Shown: positions 1-8,733 of the stretch, one piece after another
How the letters are laid out: every line of letters starts with the position of its first letter
Numbering within the stretch: the first letter of the stretch is position 1
DNA from: Gammaproteobacteria bacterium
GTDB lineage: Bacteria > Pseudomonadota > Gammaproteobacteria > Eutrophobiales > Eutrophobiaceae
Assembly (NCBI GenBank): GCA_024278135.1
Contig: JAJRTU010000322.1
Location: 1-37,427 of the forward strand
Length of the DNA: 37,427 bases
Direction: 5' to 3'
Notes under the pieces: model-generated
Databases searched by the model: none
What the model was told of the DNA's origin: nothing
Seen by the model: only the letters and a program-made list of their open reading frames with translations
Program-made: the position numbers and the translations under genes

Positions 1-1752
1 AACATTGTGACGGCGTGGACGTTTTCCACGGGCCGTTTGCAAGGTCATGAAGGTGGTCCTCTGGTTCTGCCGCCCAGTGCGACAGGTCTGAGCTCAGACC
101 ATCTTTTCATTCACTCGTCATTTCCGAATGATGTGTTTGCCATCAATCTTGATGATCTGACGATCACCTGGGCATTTGAGCCGCAACAAAACGAAGCGGA
201 AACGGTTCCGGTTATGTGTTGTGACATCATTAACCGCGGTCTTGGTTACAGTATGGGGCAGATTTATCTGCAACAGAATGACACCAAGCTGGTTGCGTTG
301 AATGCCAAAACCGGTAAGCCAAACTGGAGTGTCTGGAACGGTGGTGATATTCCTGCTTCATTAGGTGGCCCGGTTAGTCCAAAAACGGGTATGACCACGA
401 CCAATGCACCACATCCCATTAAAGACAAGGTCTTTACCGGTTGTGCCGGTGCTGAGTTTGGTGTTCGTTGCTGGATGGCGGCTTACAATGCCAAAGACGG
501 CAGCCTGGCCTGGCGTGCGTTCAGCATGGGGCCGGACAAGGACATCCTGTTCGACAAGAACACGACCTCATTGGGTAAAAAGGTAGGCAAGAACTCTTCG
601 CTGAATACCTGGTGTTCCAACAGCAGTTGGAAGGCCCCTGCCAGAGGTCCAAGCAAGTGTAAAGGCTTGAGTGATCAATGGAAAACAGGTGGTGGTTCAA
701 CGTGGGGCTGGTGGCCTGCCGATTTTGGTGAGAACCTGATGTATTATGGTTCAGGCAATCCTTCCACCTGGAACCCTGTTGTACGTCCGGGTGACAACAA
801 GTGGTCAATGACCATGTTTGCCCGTGATATCGATACCGGTATTGCTCGTTGGGTCTATCAGATGACTCCTCATGATGAGTGGGATTATGATGGCATTAAC
901 GAAATGATCCTGGTGGATATCAAAGTCAAAGGTAAGAAGACACCTGCTCTGGTTCACTTCGACCGTAACGGTTATGGCTATACCATGAACCGTAAAACGG
1001 GTGCGCTGTTGGTTGCAGAGAAGTTCGATCCGGCTGTTAACTGGTCAACCCATATTGATATGAAGACTGGTTATCCGCAGACTGTTGACAAGTACAGTAC
1101 TCATCATAATGGTGAAGATGTGGTTTCCAAGGACGTTTGTCCTGCTGCATTGGGTACCAAGGATCAGCAGCACGCTGCCTTTAGCCCACGCACAGGTTTG
1201 TTCTATGTCCCCACCAACCATGTGTGTATGACCTATGAGCCAGTCAGCTATGCTGCTGGTGGCAACAAATATGTTTCTGGTCAGCCATATGTTAACGCCA
1301 ACCTGACGATGTATCCTGCCGGCGCCGTTCTGAAAGACGGAACTGACAATATGGGCAACTTTATTGCCTGGGATGCCAGCAAAGGTAAGATCAAATGGTC
1401 TATCCCTGAGCAGTGGTCAGTCTGGAGTGGTGCTTTGGCAACCGCTGGTGATGTTGTTTTCTACGGTACACTTGAAGGCTATGCGAAAGCAATTGATGCC
1501 AAGAGTGGTAAGTTACTTTGGAAGTTCAAAACGCCTTCCGGCATTATTGGTAACTTCAATACCTGGCAGCACAAAGGCAAGCAGTATGTCGGTGTACTGT
1601 CCGGTATCGGTGGTTGGGCCGGCGCTGTTGTGGCTATACCTGGTCTAGCTGCTGCTCCTGGCGGCGCTGCACTGGGCGCAGTAGGTGGTTATCGTGATTT
1701 ACTCAAGGCCGCACGTAACAGTGGTGTCTTGATGGTATTCAGCCTGCCGTAA
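1..1752 (+). CDS. xoxF: Lanthanide-dependent methanol dehydrogenase XoxF, 5'-truncated
   Basis: PQQ-dependent periplasmic alcohol dehydrogenase oxidising methanol to formaldehyde. The reading frame is open to base 1 (N-I-V-T-A-W-T-F), so the signal peptide and roughly 60 residues are outside the window. It is an eight-bladed propeller quinoprotein. The vicinal Cys pair that stacks on PQQ lies at 217-222. The sequence WDYDG gives Asp codons at 883-885 (catalytic) and 889-891. The second Asp, two residues on, is the known lanthanide ligand separating XoxF from calcium-type MxaF, which has Ala there. Downstream motifs ([26 protein letters not shown]) resemble the XoxF5 clade. Oddity: about 18 extra residues with two cysteines at 613-672, between TW and DQW, where the XoxF5 sequences I recall have only a two-residue link. 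A strong terminator follows, so the cupredoxin and xoxJ downstream probably have their own promoter. XoxF identity is very secure; subclade is from memory. Confidence 0.97.
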   Translation, partial: NIVTAWTFSTGRLQGHEGGPLVLPPSATGLSSDHLFIHSSFPNDVFAINLDDLTITWAFEPQQNEAETVPVMCCDIINRGLGYSMGQIYLQQNDTKLVALNAKTGKPNWSVWNGGDIPASLGGPVSPKTGMTTTNAPHPIKDKVFTGCAGAEFGVRCWMAAYNAKDGSLAWRAFSMGPDKDILFDKNTTSLGKKVGKNSSLNTWCSNSSWKAPARGPSKCKGLSDQWKTGGGSTWGWWPADFGENLMYYGSGNPSTWNPVVRPGDNKWSMTMFARDIDTGIARWVYQMTPHDEWDYDGINEMILVDIKVKGKKTPALVHFDRNGYGYTMNRKTGALLVAEKFDPAVNWSTHIDMKTGYPQTVDKYSTHHNGEDVVSKDVCPAALGTKDQQHAAFSPRTGLFYVPTNHVCMTYEPVSYAAGGNKYVSGQPYVNANLTMYPAGAVLKDGTDNMGNFIAWDASKGKIKWSIPEQWSVWSGALATAGDVVFYGTLEGYAKAIDAKSGKLLWKFKTPSGIIGNFNTWQHKGKQYVGVLSGIGGWAGAVVAIPGLAAAPGGAALGAVGGYRDLLKAARNSGVLMVFSLP

Positions 1753-1781
1753 GCAAAGGTTGTTAGTTGTAAGAAGTATGG

Positions 1782-1815
1782 ATCCCCGGTACCTGTCGGT
1801 ACCGGGGATTTTTTA
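1782..1815 (+). terminator. Rho-independent terminator of xoxF
   Basis: A perfect 12-bp stem (ATCCCCGGTACC, 1782-1793, with its complement at 1798-1809) closes a TGTC loop and runs into six T, then A and more T. It sits 29 bases after the xoxF stop codon. It is a textbook intrinsic terminator and separates xoxF from the cupredoxin gene. Confidence 0.93.
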
Positions 1816-2113
1816 TTTTTGCCATGACATAAAAAATTATTAACTTCAATGAAGTACGCTGGATTCAAGTTTTCATTTCCGACTTCCGCCAAAAGTTCAC
1901 CTTGTTTCCCGAGAACTTAAGCCTTGATGACAGGTCACATCGGCTAAGGCAGAGATATTCCAGCTATTTTTTGTGATGTGCAAACTGGGCCATATTCCTT
2001 TAAAATAGCAGGGTTATTGGGCTGCTGTGGCTGAAGTGAAGGTGGCATTTTGCTGGACCTGCTGAATTTAACCGGTTCAGGTACTCGACTTTGAATTTAG
2101 GAGACAATTACCC
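1816..2113. other. Intergenic region between xoxF terminator and cupredoxin gene
   Basis: This is the rest of a 361-base gap with no credible coding sequence on either strand. It presumably holds the promoter of the cupredoxin-xoxJ unit. An AT-rich stretch near 1998-2008 (TTTAAAATA) could be part of a -10 region, but no convincing -35/-10 pair is visible. The only clear signal is the AGGAG at about 2099-2103 serving the gene at 2114. Confidence 0.4.
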
Positions 2114-2539
2114 ATGTGTATTAAGAAATATCTTGCTGCTGTCATCATGTTTTCATCTTTGATAAGCAGTACAGCCGTATTCGCAGCTGAATCCCATACT
2201 ATTAATGCGGAAGCCCGAAGATTTGTGGCAGACATCGTTTATATCAAGCCTGGTGATACCGTAGGCTGGATCAATATGACATCCCACAATACTGTGTCTA
2301 TAGACGGTCTGATTCCAGAGGGAGCCAAACCGTGGCGTGGTGCATTGGGTGAAAACTTCCAGCTCACATTGGATGTTGAAGGCGTGTATGCTTACGTATG
2401 TGAACCGCATCTTGGATTTGGTATGGTAGGCTTGATTATTGTTGGTGAGCCTACTAATCTGGCGGCAGTGAGAGAAGCTGCATTGAAGCTTGAAGGGCCC
2501 TACCGTCGTATCCTTGGTAAATTGAAAAAGCTTAAATAG
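2114..2539 (+). CDS. Exported cupredoxin (pseudoazurin/plastocyanin-like blue copper protein)
   Basis: A 141-residue protein with a Sec signal peptide (Lys-Lys, hydrophobic core, cleavage near AVFA-AES around residue 24). The mature part is a single cupredoxin domain with a full type-1 copper site in the usual order: His58 (TSHNT), Cys96 and His99 (CEPH), and Met104 (GFGM). The short C-x2-H-x4-M spacing is that of pseudoazurin-like proteins rather than azurin. It would be a one-electron carrier in the periplasm. AGGAG about ten bases upstream supports the ATG at 2114. It lies between xoxF and xoxJ, where many methylotrophs carry the cytochrome cL gene (xoxG/mxaG), and no cytochrome gene is visible here. 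A role as XoxF electron acceptor is inference. The C-terminal 25 residues are basic (LKKLK). Family call is firm; pseudoazurin versus a wider plastocyanin-like group is open. Confidence 0.88.
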   Translation: MCIKKYLAAVIMFSSLISSTAVFAAESHTINAEARRFVADIVYIKPGDTVGWINMTSHNTVSIDGLIPEGAKPWRGALGENFQLTLDVEGVYAYVCEPHLGFGMVGLIIVGEPTNLAAVREAALKLEGPYRRILGKLKKLK

Positions 2540-2613
2540 CTTAGGCAGGGATAAGAAAACTACCGGGTGAGAGAGATGTATCAAGTCGATATTATTATTT
2601 AATTTAAACCAAA

Positions 2614-3468
2614 ATGAAAAGCTTAAAATTATTAATTGTCCTGTATATTCTTTCTTGCCAGGTAGTTTGGGCAGAGAGTACTGAACGTACTGAACTCAAG
2701 GTCTGTGCTGATCCTTATAACCTGCCTTATTCAAACAAAAAGAGTGAGGGCTTCGAAAACAAGATCGCAGAGCTGTTTGCCAAAGACCTTGGTTTACCTT
2801 TGAAATATGAATGGTTTCCCCAGCGCATGGGCTTTATCAGAAATACCCTTAAAAGCGAAGTGACCTATGGGAATTTCAAATGTGATCTGGTCATGGGCGT
2901 TCCGGATCGTTTTGAGCTGGCTGCTACGACAAAGCCCTATTTTGCGTCGACCTATGTATTCGTCTATGCGAAAGGTCGGGGTTTTGATAACGTAAAAAAA
3001 GCCAGCGATATCGACAATATTCCAGAGGATGTCAGGAAGAAAATACGTGTTGGCGCATTCGACAGAGGGCCGGGACAATTATGGTTGTTTGAACATGGAC
3101 TGTTTGGCCACATGAAACCTTATATGGCACAGTCCGGTGATATCAGGATCAATCCAATCAATATACTGGACGACATTGTAGACAACATAATTGATGCTAC
3201 GGTAATTTGGGGGCCTATAGCCGGCTATTACGTCAAAAAGAACAAAAATGTTGAATTGGCGCTAATGCCGCTGCAAAGCAGTCAGGAAAATGCAGAAATG
3301 AAGTTTGACTATAATATATCCATGGCAGTCCGCCACGGGGAAAACAGCTGGAAGGCTAAAATCAATGAATTGATAGAGAAGAATCAGGCGAACATTAACA
3401 AGATACTCAATGATTACGGTATCCCTGTAGTCGCCATTAAGCCCACGCGTTCCAACGATGACGATTAG
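2614..3468 (+). CDS. xoxJ: XoxJ/MxaJ-type periplasmic substrate-binding-like protein
   Basis: A 284-residue protein with an N-terminal signal peptide (cleavage near VWA-ES, residue 21) and a type-2 periplasmic binding fold. Family-typical stretches are LKVCADPYNLPYSNKKSEGFENKI cut here to its core CADPYNLPYSN, then DLVMGVP, and a C-terminal NDYGIPV. This is the 'quinoprotein dehydrogenase-associated substrate-binding' family found beside methanol dehydrogenases. MxaJ/XoxJ is needed for methanol oxidation and is thought to help the dehydrogenase mature or bind its partner rather than import a solute. No ABC transporter genes lie nearby, which fits. The 3' end overlaps the next gene by 11 bases, indicating co-transcription. 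I see no good Shine-Dalgarno sequence before the ATG. Confidence 0.92.
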   Translation: MKSLKLLIVLYILSCQVVWAESTERTELKVCADPYNLPYSNKKSEGFENKIAELFAKDLGLPLKYEWFPQRMGFIRNTLKSEVTYGNFKCDLVMGVPDRFELAATTKPYFASTYVFVYAKGRGFDNVKKASDIDNIPEDVRKKIRVGAFDRGPGQLWLFEHGLFGHMKPYMAQSGDIRINPINILDDIVDNIIDATVIWGPIAGYYVKKNKNVELALMPLQSSQENAEMKFDYNISMAVRHGENSWKAKINELIEKNQANINKILNDYGIPVVAIKPTRSNDDD

Positions 3469-4267
3469 TAAAATGATAAGGCATAAAAATCATCCTGTGC
3501 GTTTCCTGCTGTTAACCATGTTGTGTCTGTCGCAGCTGCTTTACCCGGCCTTCGCAGCCCAAAAAAATGGCGACACACAAAATACGAAGAAATCTGAGAT
3601 TAAACCGAATATTGGCCGTATGGGAGAACCCATCGGGGTCGATCCCGATGAATTTAAATTTTCGCCTGCTGAAACAAAAATATGGCTGAATAATCACCTG
3701 GAGAATGTGAGCCGGCCGGCAAGGCTCTATTACGAGTTTGTCAAAGAAGGGACATTTGAAGAAGGTTTTACTGATGCCGTCTATCTGGATATCGTTGAGA
3801 TTAATGAGGATGGCAGTAAAAATGCCGTGCTGGAATTTTTTACCGCAGACCGCAGGCAGTCTGCTAATGCTGATAACCTGACACATATCACCGGCAACCC
3901 TGTCATTGGTGTGTATATGCAGGGAGACGTGGCGGAAATGAATCGTTTAACGGATGGGCATTGGCGGTATTTTAAACGAAAGATTAAGTTTGCAATCTCT
4001 GACAACGCGAATATTGAGGATGTCAGTTTCGAGTATAACGGGAAGATGGTAGAGGGTGAAAAAATCACGATCACACCCTATGTAAAGGATCCTCGTCGCA
4101 ATCAGTTTTCCAAGTTTGCCGATAAACGTTATGAATTTATATTTTCAAAACAGATCCCGGGAAATTTATATCAGATTAGGTCGGTAGTTCCTGACAAGTC
4201 GAACCCTGACAAATTACCTTTGATAGAGGAAACGTTGACTCTGCAAAATGTCGAGTTCCATGGCTGA
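3458..4267 (+). CDS. Exported protein of unknown function in the xox cluster
   Basis: I do not recognise this 269-residue protein. It starts inside the end of xoxJ (11-base overlap; a second ATG at 3473 just after the xoxJ stop is equally possible). It has a signal peptide: a basic start (MIRHKNHPVRF), a hydrophobic core (LLLTMLCLSQLLYP) and a cleavage site near AFA-AQ. The mature part is hydrophilic, without membrane segments or heme or metal-binding cysteine motifs. It looks beta-rich, with repeated acidic/aromatic strands such as RPARLYYEFV and KRYEFIFSK. The overlap with xoxJ and export to the periplasm suggest a helper for the methanol dehydrogenase system, perhaps in assembly. That is inference from context. 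It is the last gene before a convergent formate dehydrogenase operon. Confidence 0.75.
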   Translation: MTISKMIRHKNHPVRFLLLTMLCLSQLLYPAFAAQKNGDTQNTKKSEIKPNIGRMGEPIGVDPDEFKFSPAETKIWLNNHLENVSRPARLYYEFVKEGTFEEGFTDAVYLDIVEINEDGSKNAVLEFFTADRRQSANADNLTHITGNPVIGVYMQGDVAEMNRLTDGHWRYFKRKIKFAISDNANIEDVSFEYNGKMVEGEKITITPYVKDPRRNQFSKFADKRYEFIFSKQIPGNLYQIRSVVPDKSNPDKLPLIEETLTLQNVEFHG

Positions 4268-4309
4268 CATGGAGTTTTGAGAAACTTCTTGTTTAAGAAG
4301 GTCTGAGTC

Positions 4310-7069
4310 TTAATCTGCGGAGGCTGTCAGTTTGACGGCGCAATATTTAAATTCCGGTATTTTTCCGAACGGGTCCAGCGCCTCATTGGTGATGAGATTG
4401 GCAGCAGCTTCTCTGAACGCAAACGACATCATGACAACACCTTCCTGCATATGTGAATCCGGTCGTGCTATAGCTGTGATTTTACCTCGACGGGATTCAA
4501 TCGTGATTGGCCTGGCTGCGGCCAGATTCAGTTTTTTCAGATCTGCCGGATTGATAAACACAGAAGGGCCGGGTTCAATGGCATCCAGCACCGTGGAGTG
4601 ACGGGTCATGGTGCCCGTATGCCAGTGTTCAAGTTGTCGACCGGTAATAAAGACAACGGGGTAGTCGTCATTCGGCAGTTCATCCGGTTTTATATATTCG
4701 GCGGAAACAAAGCGTCCCCTTCCATCATCAGTGGGGAACAGACCGTTCTCAAAAATTACGGGTTCGCCAGGATCACCCTCCTGCCTGAGTGGATAGGTGA
4801 GGGAGTCTTCCTTTTCGAGTCGCTGCCAGGTAATACCGGCCATACTGGGTGTGGCCCTGCGTATCTCCTCAAAAACCTCTTCTACTGATCCATAGTGCCA
4901 GCCCAGGCCCAGGCCTTTGGCAACATCGCAGATAATCCATAGATCCTGACGTGACTCACCGGGGGGATTCACCGCCTGGCGAGCCAGTTGTACCCGTCTA
5001 TCGGTATTGGTAACGGTCCCCGTTTTTTCCGCAAACGCCGAGGCAGGCAGTATCACGTCGGCATAACTGCAGGTTTCGGTAAAGAATATGTCCTGCACCA
5101 GCAAGTGCTCCAGTTGAGACAGTGCCCGCCGTGCGTGATTCAGGTTGGGATCAGACATGGCAGGGTTTTCGCCCATAATATACATACCATGCAGTTCGTC
5201 GGCATGTATCGCGTGCATAATCTCCACGACGGTCAGGCCGGGCTCAGCATCCAGTGGTGTTTTCCAGAGCGCTTCAAAGCGCTGTTGTGCTGCATGATCG
5301 TTGACCGGCTGATAGTCAGGATACATCATAGGAATCAAGCCCACGTCGGAGGCACCCTGTACGTTGTTTTGACCGCGTAATGGATGCAGACCGGTACTCG
5401 GTCGTCCCACCTGCCCGGTCAACAGGGCCAGAGAAATGAGGCATCGTGCGTTATCGGTACCATGAATGTGCTGGGAAATACCCATGCCCCAAAAGATGAT
5501 CGCCGTATCAGCCCTTGCATAAAGGCGGGCAACCTCTTTGATGGTGGCCACCGGGATTCCACAAATGGGGGATACTTTTTCCGGGCTGTAATCTTTGACG
5601 TGTTTCTTCAGTGCTTCGAAGCCCTCGGTATGAGAGCTAATGAAGTCCCTGTTTTCAAGACCTTCATCTACGATGGTGTGCATGATGGCGTTCAACAACA
5701 ACACATCGGTAGCAGGGCGAAGTTGCAGGAAATGTGAGGCATGAAGCGTCAAATCAGAGCCGTAGGGCTCAATGACGATGAGTTTACTGCCACGATCTGC
5801 AGCATTTTTCATGAATGTTGCCGCAACCGGGTGGTTCGAATTGGGTCGGGCGCCGATCACGATGATTACATCGGCATAAGTTCCGTCTGCCACCTGGTTG
5901 GAAACGGCACCGGATCCAATGGTTTCCAATAAGGCCGCGACCGATGATGCGTGGCATAGTCTCGTGCAGTGATCAACATTATTGGACCCAAATCCAGTAC
6001 GTACCAATTTCTGAAATAAATAGGCTTCCTCGTTACTGCATTTGGCGCTGCCGAAACCTGCCAGTGCTTTGGGTCCACTGTGCTCTCGGATTTTGCGCAG
6101 GCTCGAAGTAGCGAAATCCAGTGCCTCTTCCCAACTGGCTTCGCGAAAATACTGATGAATATCTTTTTGCGCGATTAAGGCAGGCGTCTTCTCCATGTTA
6201 TCCCGTCTGATCAATGGCTTGGTAAGCCGATCAGGGTGATGTATATAATCAAAACCAAAGCGGCCTTTCACACATAAGCGGCTTTGATTGGACGGACCGT
6301 CTCTGCCTTCCACATAGTGAATTCTGTCATCTTTCACATTGTAGGTAAGTAAGCAGCCCACGCCACAGTAAGGGCAGACCGAATCCACTTTCCTGTCCGG
6401 CTTGTTCAGTGCAACATTATTTGCTGGCATCAACGCACCGGTAGGACAGGCCTGTACGCATTCACCACAGGCCACACAGGTGCTTTCACCCATGGGGTTA
6501 TCCATATCGAATACAATTTTGGAATGATTGCCGCGAAAGGCATAACCGATGACGTCATTGACCTGTTCCTCACGGCAGGCCCGCAGGCATCGGGTGCACT
6601 GGATACAGGCATCCAGATTCACTGCCATCGCCGGATGGGAAATATCCTTTACAGCTTGTTGCCGTGCCTCAAATCGGGGCTTGCCCACGGCCAGTTTTTC
6701 CACCCACTGATCAAGCTCGGAGTCTGGTTTGTAAGGAGAACGGGATTGTCCCGGCATATCCGACAGCAGCAGTTCCAGTACCATCTTTTGTGATCGCCGG
6801 GCACGCTCATTGTTTGAATGCACTGCCATGTCTTTTTCGGGTTTTCGGCAGCAGGCTGGTGCGAGGACACGTTCGCCTTCAATTTCGACCATACAGGCCC
6901 GACAGTTACCGTCCGCCCGGTAATTTTTCTGATAGCAAAGATAGGGTATTTCCACGGCATGGCGTAAAGCGACCTGCAGAATAGTCTCATCGGGAAAAGC
7001 CTCAACAGTAAGACCATTCAGGCTGAATGTCGTCCTGGAAGCGGTGGATAAATCCGGTTTAGCGGCCAT
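4310..7069 (-). CDS. fdhA: NAD-dependent formate dehydrogenase, catalytic alpha subunit
   Basis: Cytoplasmic Mo- or W-bis-MGD enzyme, formate to CO2, working with the NADH-forming FdhB encoded just upstream. Domains in order: an N-terminal NuoG-like [2Fe-2S] domain (Cys45, 56, 59, 73 counted from the ATG at 7069); two ferredoxin clusters (CIQCTRCLRAC and CVACGECVQACP); a molybdopterin-domain [4Fe-4S] (CPYCGVGC); the catalytic motif HCTRLCHASS, in which the Cys before His replaces the selenocysteine of E. coli FdhF; and a C-terminal molybdopterin dinucleotide-binding domain. At about 919 residues it has the size of the FdsA/Fdh1A group. The GTG at 7072 directly precedes an ATG at 7069; I prefer the ATG. 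The stop of fdhB is at 7072-7074, so the genes are translationally tight. It is the last gene of the long minus-strand block, consistent with disposing of formate from Fhc. Mo versus W cannot be told. Confidence 0.95.
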   Translation of the reverse strand: MAAKPDLSTASRTTFSLNGLTVEAFPDETILQVALRHAVEIPYLCYQKNYRADGNCRACMVEIEGERVLAPACCRKPEKDMAVHSNNERARRSQKMVLELLLSDMPGQSRSPYKPDSELDQWVEKLAVGKPRFEARQQAVKDISHPAMAVNLDACIQCTRCLRACREEQVNDVIGYAFRGNHSKIVFDMDNPMGESTCVACGECVQACPTGALMPANNVALNKPDRKVDSVCPYCGVGCLLTYNVKDDRIHYVEGRDGPSNQSRLCVKGRFGFDYIHHPDRLTKPLIRRDNMEKTPALIAQKDIHQYFREASWEEALDFATSSLRKIREHSGPKALAGFGSAKCSNEEAYLFQKLVRTGFGSNNVDHCTRLCHASSVAALLETIGSGAVSNQVADGTYADVIIVIGARPNSNHPVAATFMKNAADRGSKLIVIEPYGSDLTLHASHFLQLRPATDVLLLNAIMHTIVDEGLENRDFISSHTEGFEALKKHVKDYSPEKVSPICGIPVATIKEVARLYARADTAIIFWGMGISQHIHGTDNARCLISLALLTGQVGRPSTGLHPLRGQNNVQGASDVGLIPMMYPDYQPVNDHAAQQRFEALWKTPLDAEPGLTVVEIMHAIHADELHGMYIMGENPAMSDPNLNHARRALSQLEHLLVQDIFFTETCSYADVILPASAFAEKTGTVTNTDRRVQLARQAVNPPGESRQDLWIICDVAKGLGLGWHYGSVEEVFEEIRRATPSMAGITWQRLEKEDSLTYPLRQEGDPGEPVIFENGLFPTDDGRGRFVSAEYIKPDELPNDDYPVVFITGRQLEHWHTGTMTRHSTVLDAIEPGPSVFINPADLKKLNLAAARPITIESRRGKITAIARPDSHMQEGVVMMSFAFREAAANLITNEALDPFGKIPEFKYCAVKLTASAD

Positions 7070-7071
7070 CA

Positions 7072-8733
7072 CTATTTAAATTCCTGAGGAAAATATTTAA
7101 TCGCAGTCCGTAGTGGATTGGGAGCCGCCTGGCCGAGACCGCAAATGGAAGCATCTTCCATCACTGTGGCCAGTTCTTCCAGCAAGGGCAGATCCCAGTT
7201 TTTTTTGCTCATCAGTATTGCAGCCTTGGCAGTGCCGACGCGACAGGGAGTACATTGACCACAGGACTCTTTTTCGAAGAAACGCATGGCATTCAAGGCC
7301 ATATTTTTTGCACTGTCCTGTGTGGACAGCACAATGATTGCGGCCGAGCCGATAAAACTGTCATAGGCCTGCAAGGTGTCAAAATCAAGCGGTATATCAT
7401 CCAGCGATGCCGGTAGCATGCCTCCTGAAGCACCACCCGGGAAATAGCCGTAAAATTCATGTCCCTCCAGCATGCCATCGCAATACTCATCTATCAATTG
7501 ACGAATCGTAATACCTGCCGGTGCCAGATGCACCCCGGGTTTATTGATACGTCCACTGACCGAAAAGGAATGCAGACCTTTACGGCCATTACGTCCAAAA
7601 GCCGTGAACCATGCTGCTCCTTTCTCAACAATATCCCTGACCCAATGCAGAGACTCCATGTTATGTTCAAGCGTTGGGCGACCGAACAGGCCGATTTCGG
7701 CAACGTAGGGCGGGCGTAAACGTGGCATGCCACGTTTGCCTTCAATGGATTCGATCATGGCCGATTCTTCCCCACAGATATAGGCACCGGCCCCGCGGCG
7801 AAGGTGTATTTTCGGCAAGGGACAGGGCGGATCATTCTGTAGCGCGGCGATTTCCTTTTCCAGGATTTTACGGCAACCGGCGTATTCATCACGTAAATAG
7901 ATATAGATGTCATCGGCGTCAACAGCCCAATGGGCGATCAGGGCACCTTCAATAAAGCGATGCGGATCCTGCTCCAGGTAATGACGGTCCTTGAATGTAC
8001 CTGGTTCACCTTCGTCTATATTGACAGTGATCAGTTTGGGGGCAGGTTGATCTTTGAGAATGCGCCATTTACGACCGACTGGAAATCCAGCTCCACCCAG
8101 TCCGCGTAAATTAGAGTCTTCCAGTACGGAAATGACATCGTCCCGCTGGCGTTCACCATTGATACAAGCCAGCAGGATCTTGTATCCACCTAGTTCACGA
8201 TATTGCCGGTAGTGAATAAAATCTGCGACGTTTATCTCAGTTTGATTGTTGCTGACAGCTTCTTGGATCTGCCGACCGCTGGCATGATCGACGGGATGGG
8301 TGCCTACTATCGCGACAGGTGCTTTATTACAGCGGCCGACGCAGGGTACACCCTGTACACGAATATCGTCACCCAGGCTCGTATTAAGTTCGTTCAGCAG
8401 TTTTTTTGCACCAAACATCTCGCAGGTGAGCGATTCGCAGACCCTGATTGTCAATGGCGGGGGAATGGGATCATTTTCGTTCACGACATCAAAGTGATGA
8501 TAAAAAGTGGCTACCTCGTATATTTCAGCAGTGGGCAAGTTCATGACTTTTGCCAGGGCCTGAATATGATGGCTGGAGATACAGTGGTAGTGATCCTGAA
8601 TCTTGTGTAAATGTTCGATCAAAAGATCCCTGCCTCCGTCAGACTCACCTAACAGACTCTTTATCTCATTGAGGTATTTTTCGTCCGTAACACGACCGCG
8701 GATACGACCTTTCTCTCCCCGAGTGCGTTTCAC
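7072..8733 (-). CDS. fdhB: NAD-dependent formate dehydrogenase beta subunit (NuoE-NuoF fusion)
   Basis: Diaphorase subunit passing electrons from FdhA to NAD. The N-terminal 160 residues or so are a NuoE-like thioredoxin-fold [2Fe-2S] domain (CESLTC and CVGRC). The rest is NuoF-like: LRGLGGAGFPVGRKW for FMN/NADH, GAGAYICGEESA, and near the C-terminus CGQCTPCRVGT for a [4Fe-4S] cluster. A fused NuoE-NuoF beta subunit of about 550 residues is the arrangement of the tungsten-type Fdh1 of Methylobacterium, whereas FdsGB types keep the parts separate. The start is a GTG at 8733 that shares GTGA with the fhcC stop codon, which points to translational coupling. Formate dehydrogenase and the formyl hydrolysing complex are therefore one expression unit. 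Confidence 0.94.
   Translation of the reverse strand: MKRTRGEKGRIRGRVTDEKYLNEIKSLLGESDGGRDLLIEHLHKIQDHYHCISSHHIQALAKVMNLPTAEIYEVATFYHHFDVVNENDPIPPPLTIRVCESLTCEMFGAKKLLNELNTSLGDDIRVQGVPCVGRCNKAPVAIVGTHPVDHASGRQIQEAVSNNQTEINVADFIHYRQYRELGGYKILLACINGERQRDDVISVLEDSNLRGLGGAGFPVGRKWRILKDQPAPKLITVNIDEGEPGTFKDRHYLEQDPHRFIEGALIAHWAVDADDIYIYLRDEYAGCRKILEKEIAALQNDPPCPLPKIHLRRGAGAYICGEESAMIESIEGKRGMPRLRPPYVAEIGLFGRPTLEHNMESLHWVRDIVEKGAAWFTAFGRNGRKGLHSFSVSGRINKPGVHLAPAGITIRQLIDEYCDGMLEGHEFYGYFPGGASGGMLPASLDDIPLDFDTLQAYDSFIGSAAIIVLSTQDSAKNMALNAMRFFEKESCGQCTPCRVGTAKAAILMSKKNWDLPLLEELATVMEDASICGLGQAAPNPLRTAIKYFPQEFK

Noticed and set aside
1-1752. Calcium-type MxaF methanol dehydrogenase
   Set aside because: The second Asp in WDYDG (889-891) is the lanthanide ligand; MxaF has Ala there, and no mxaI or mxaG follows.
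4285-4300. Terminator between the convergent exported-protein gene and fdhA
   Set aside because: Only a six-base A/T-rich stem (CTTCTT-GTTT-AAGAAG) without a T run; too weak to call.
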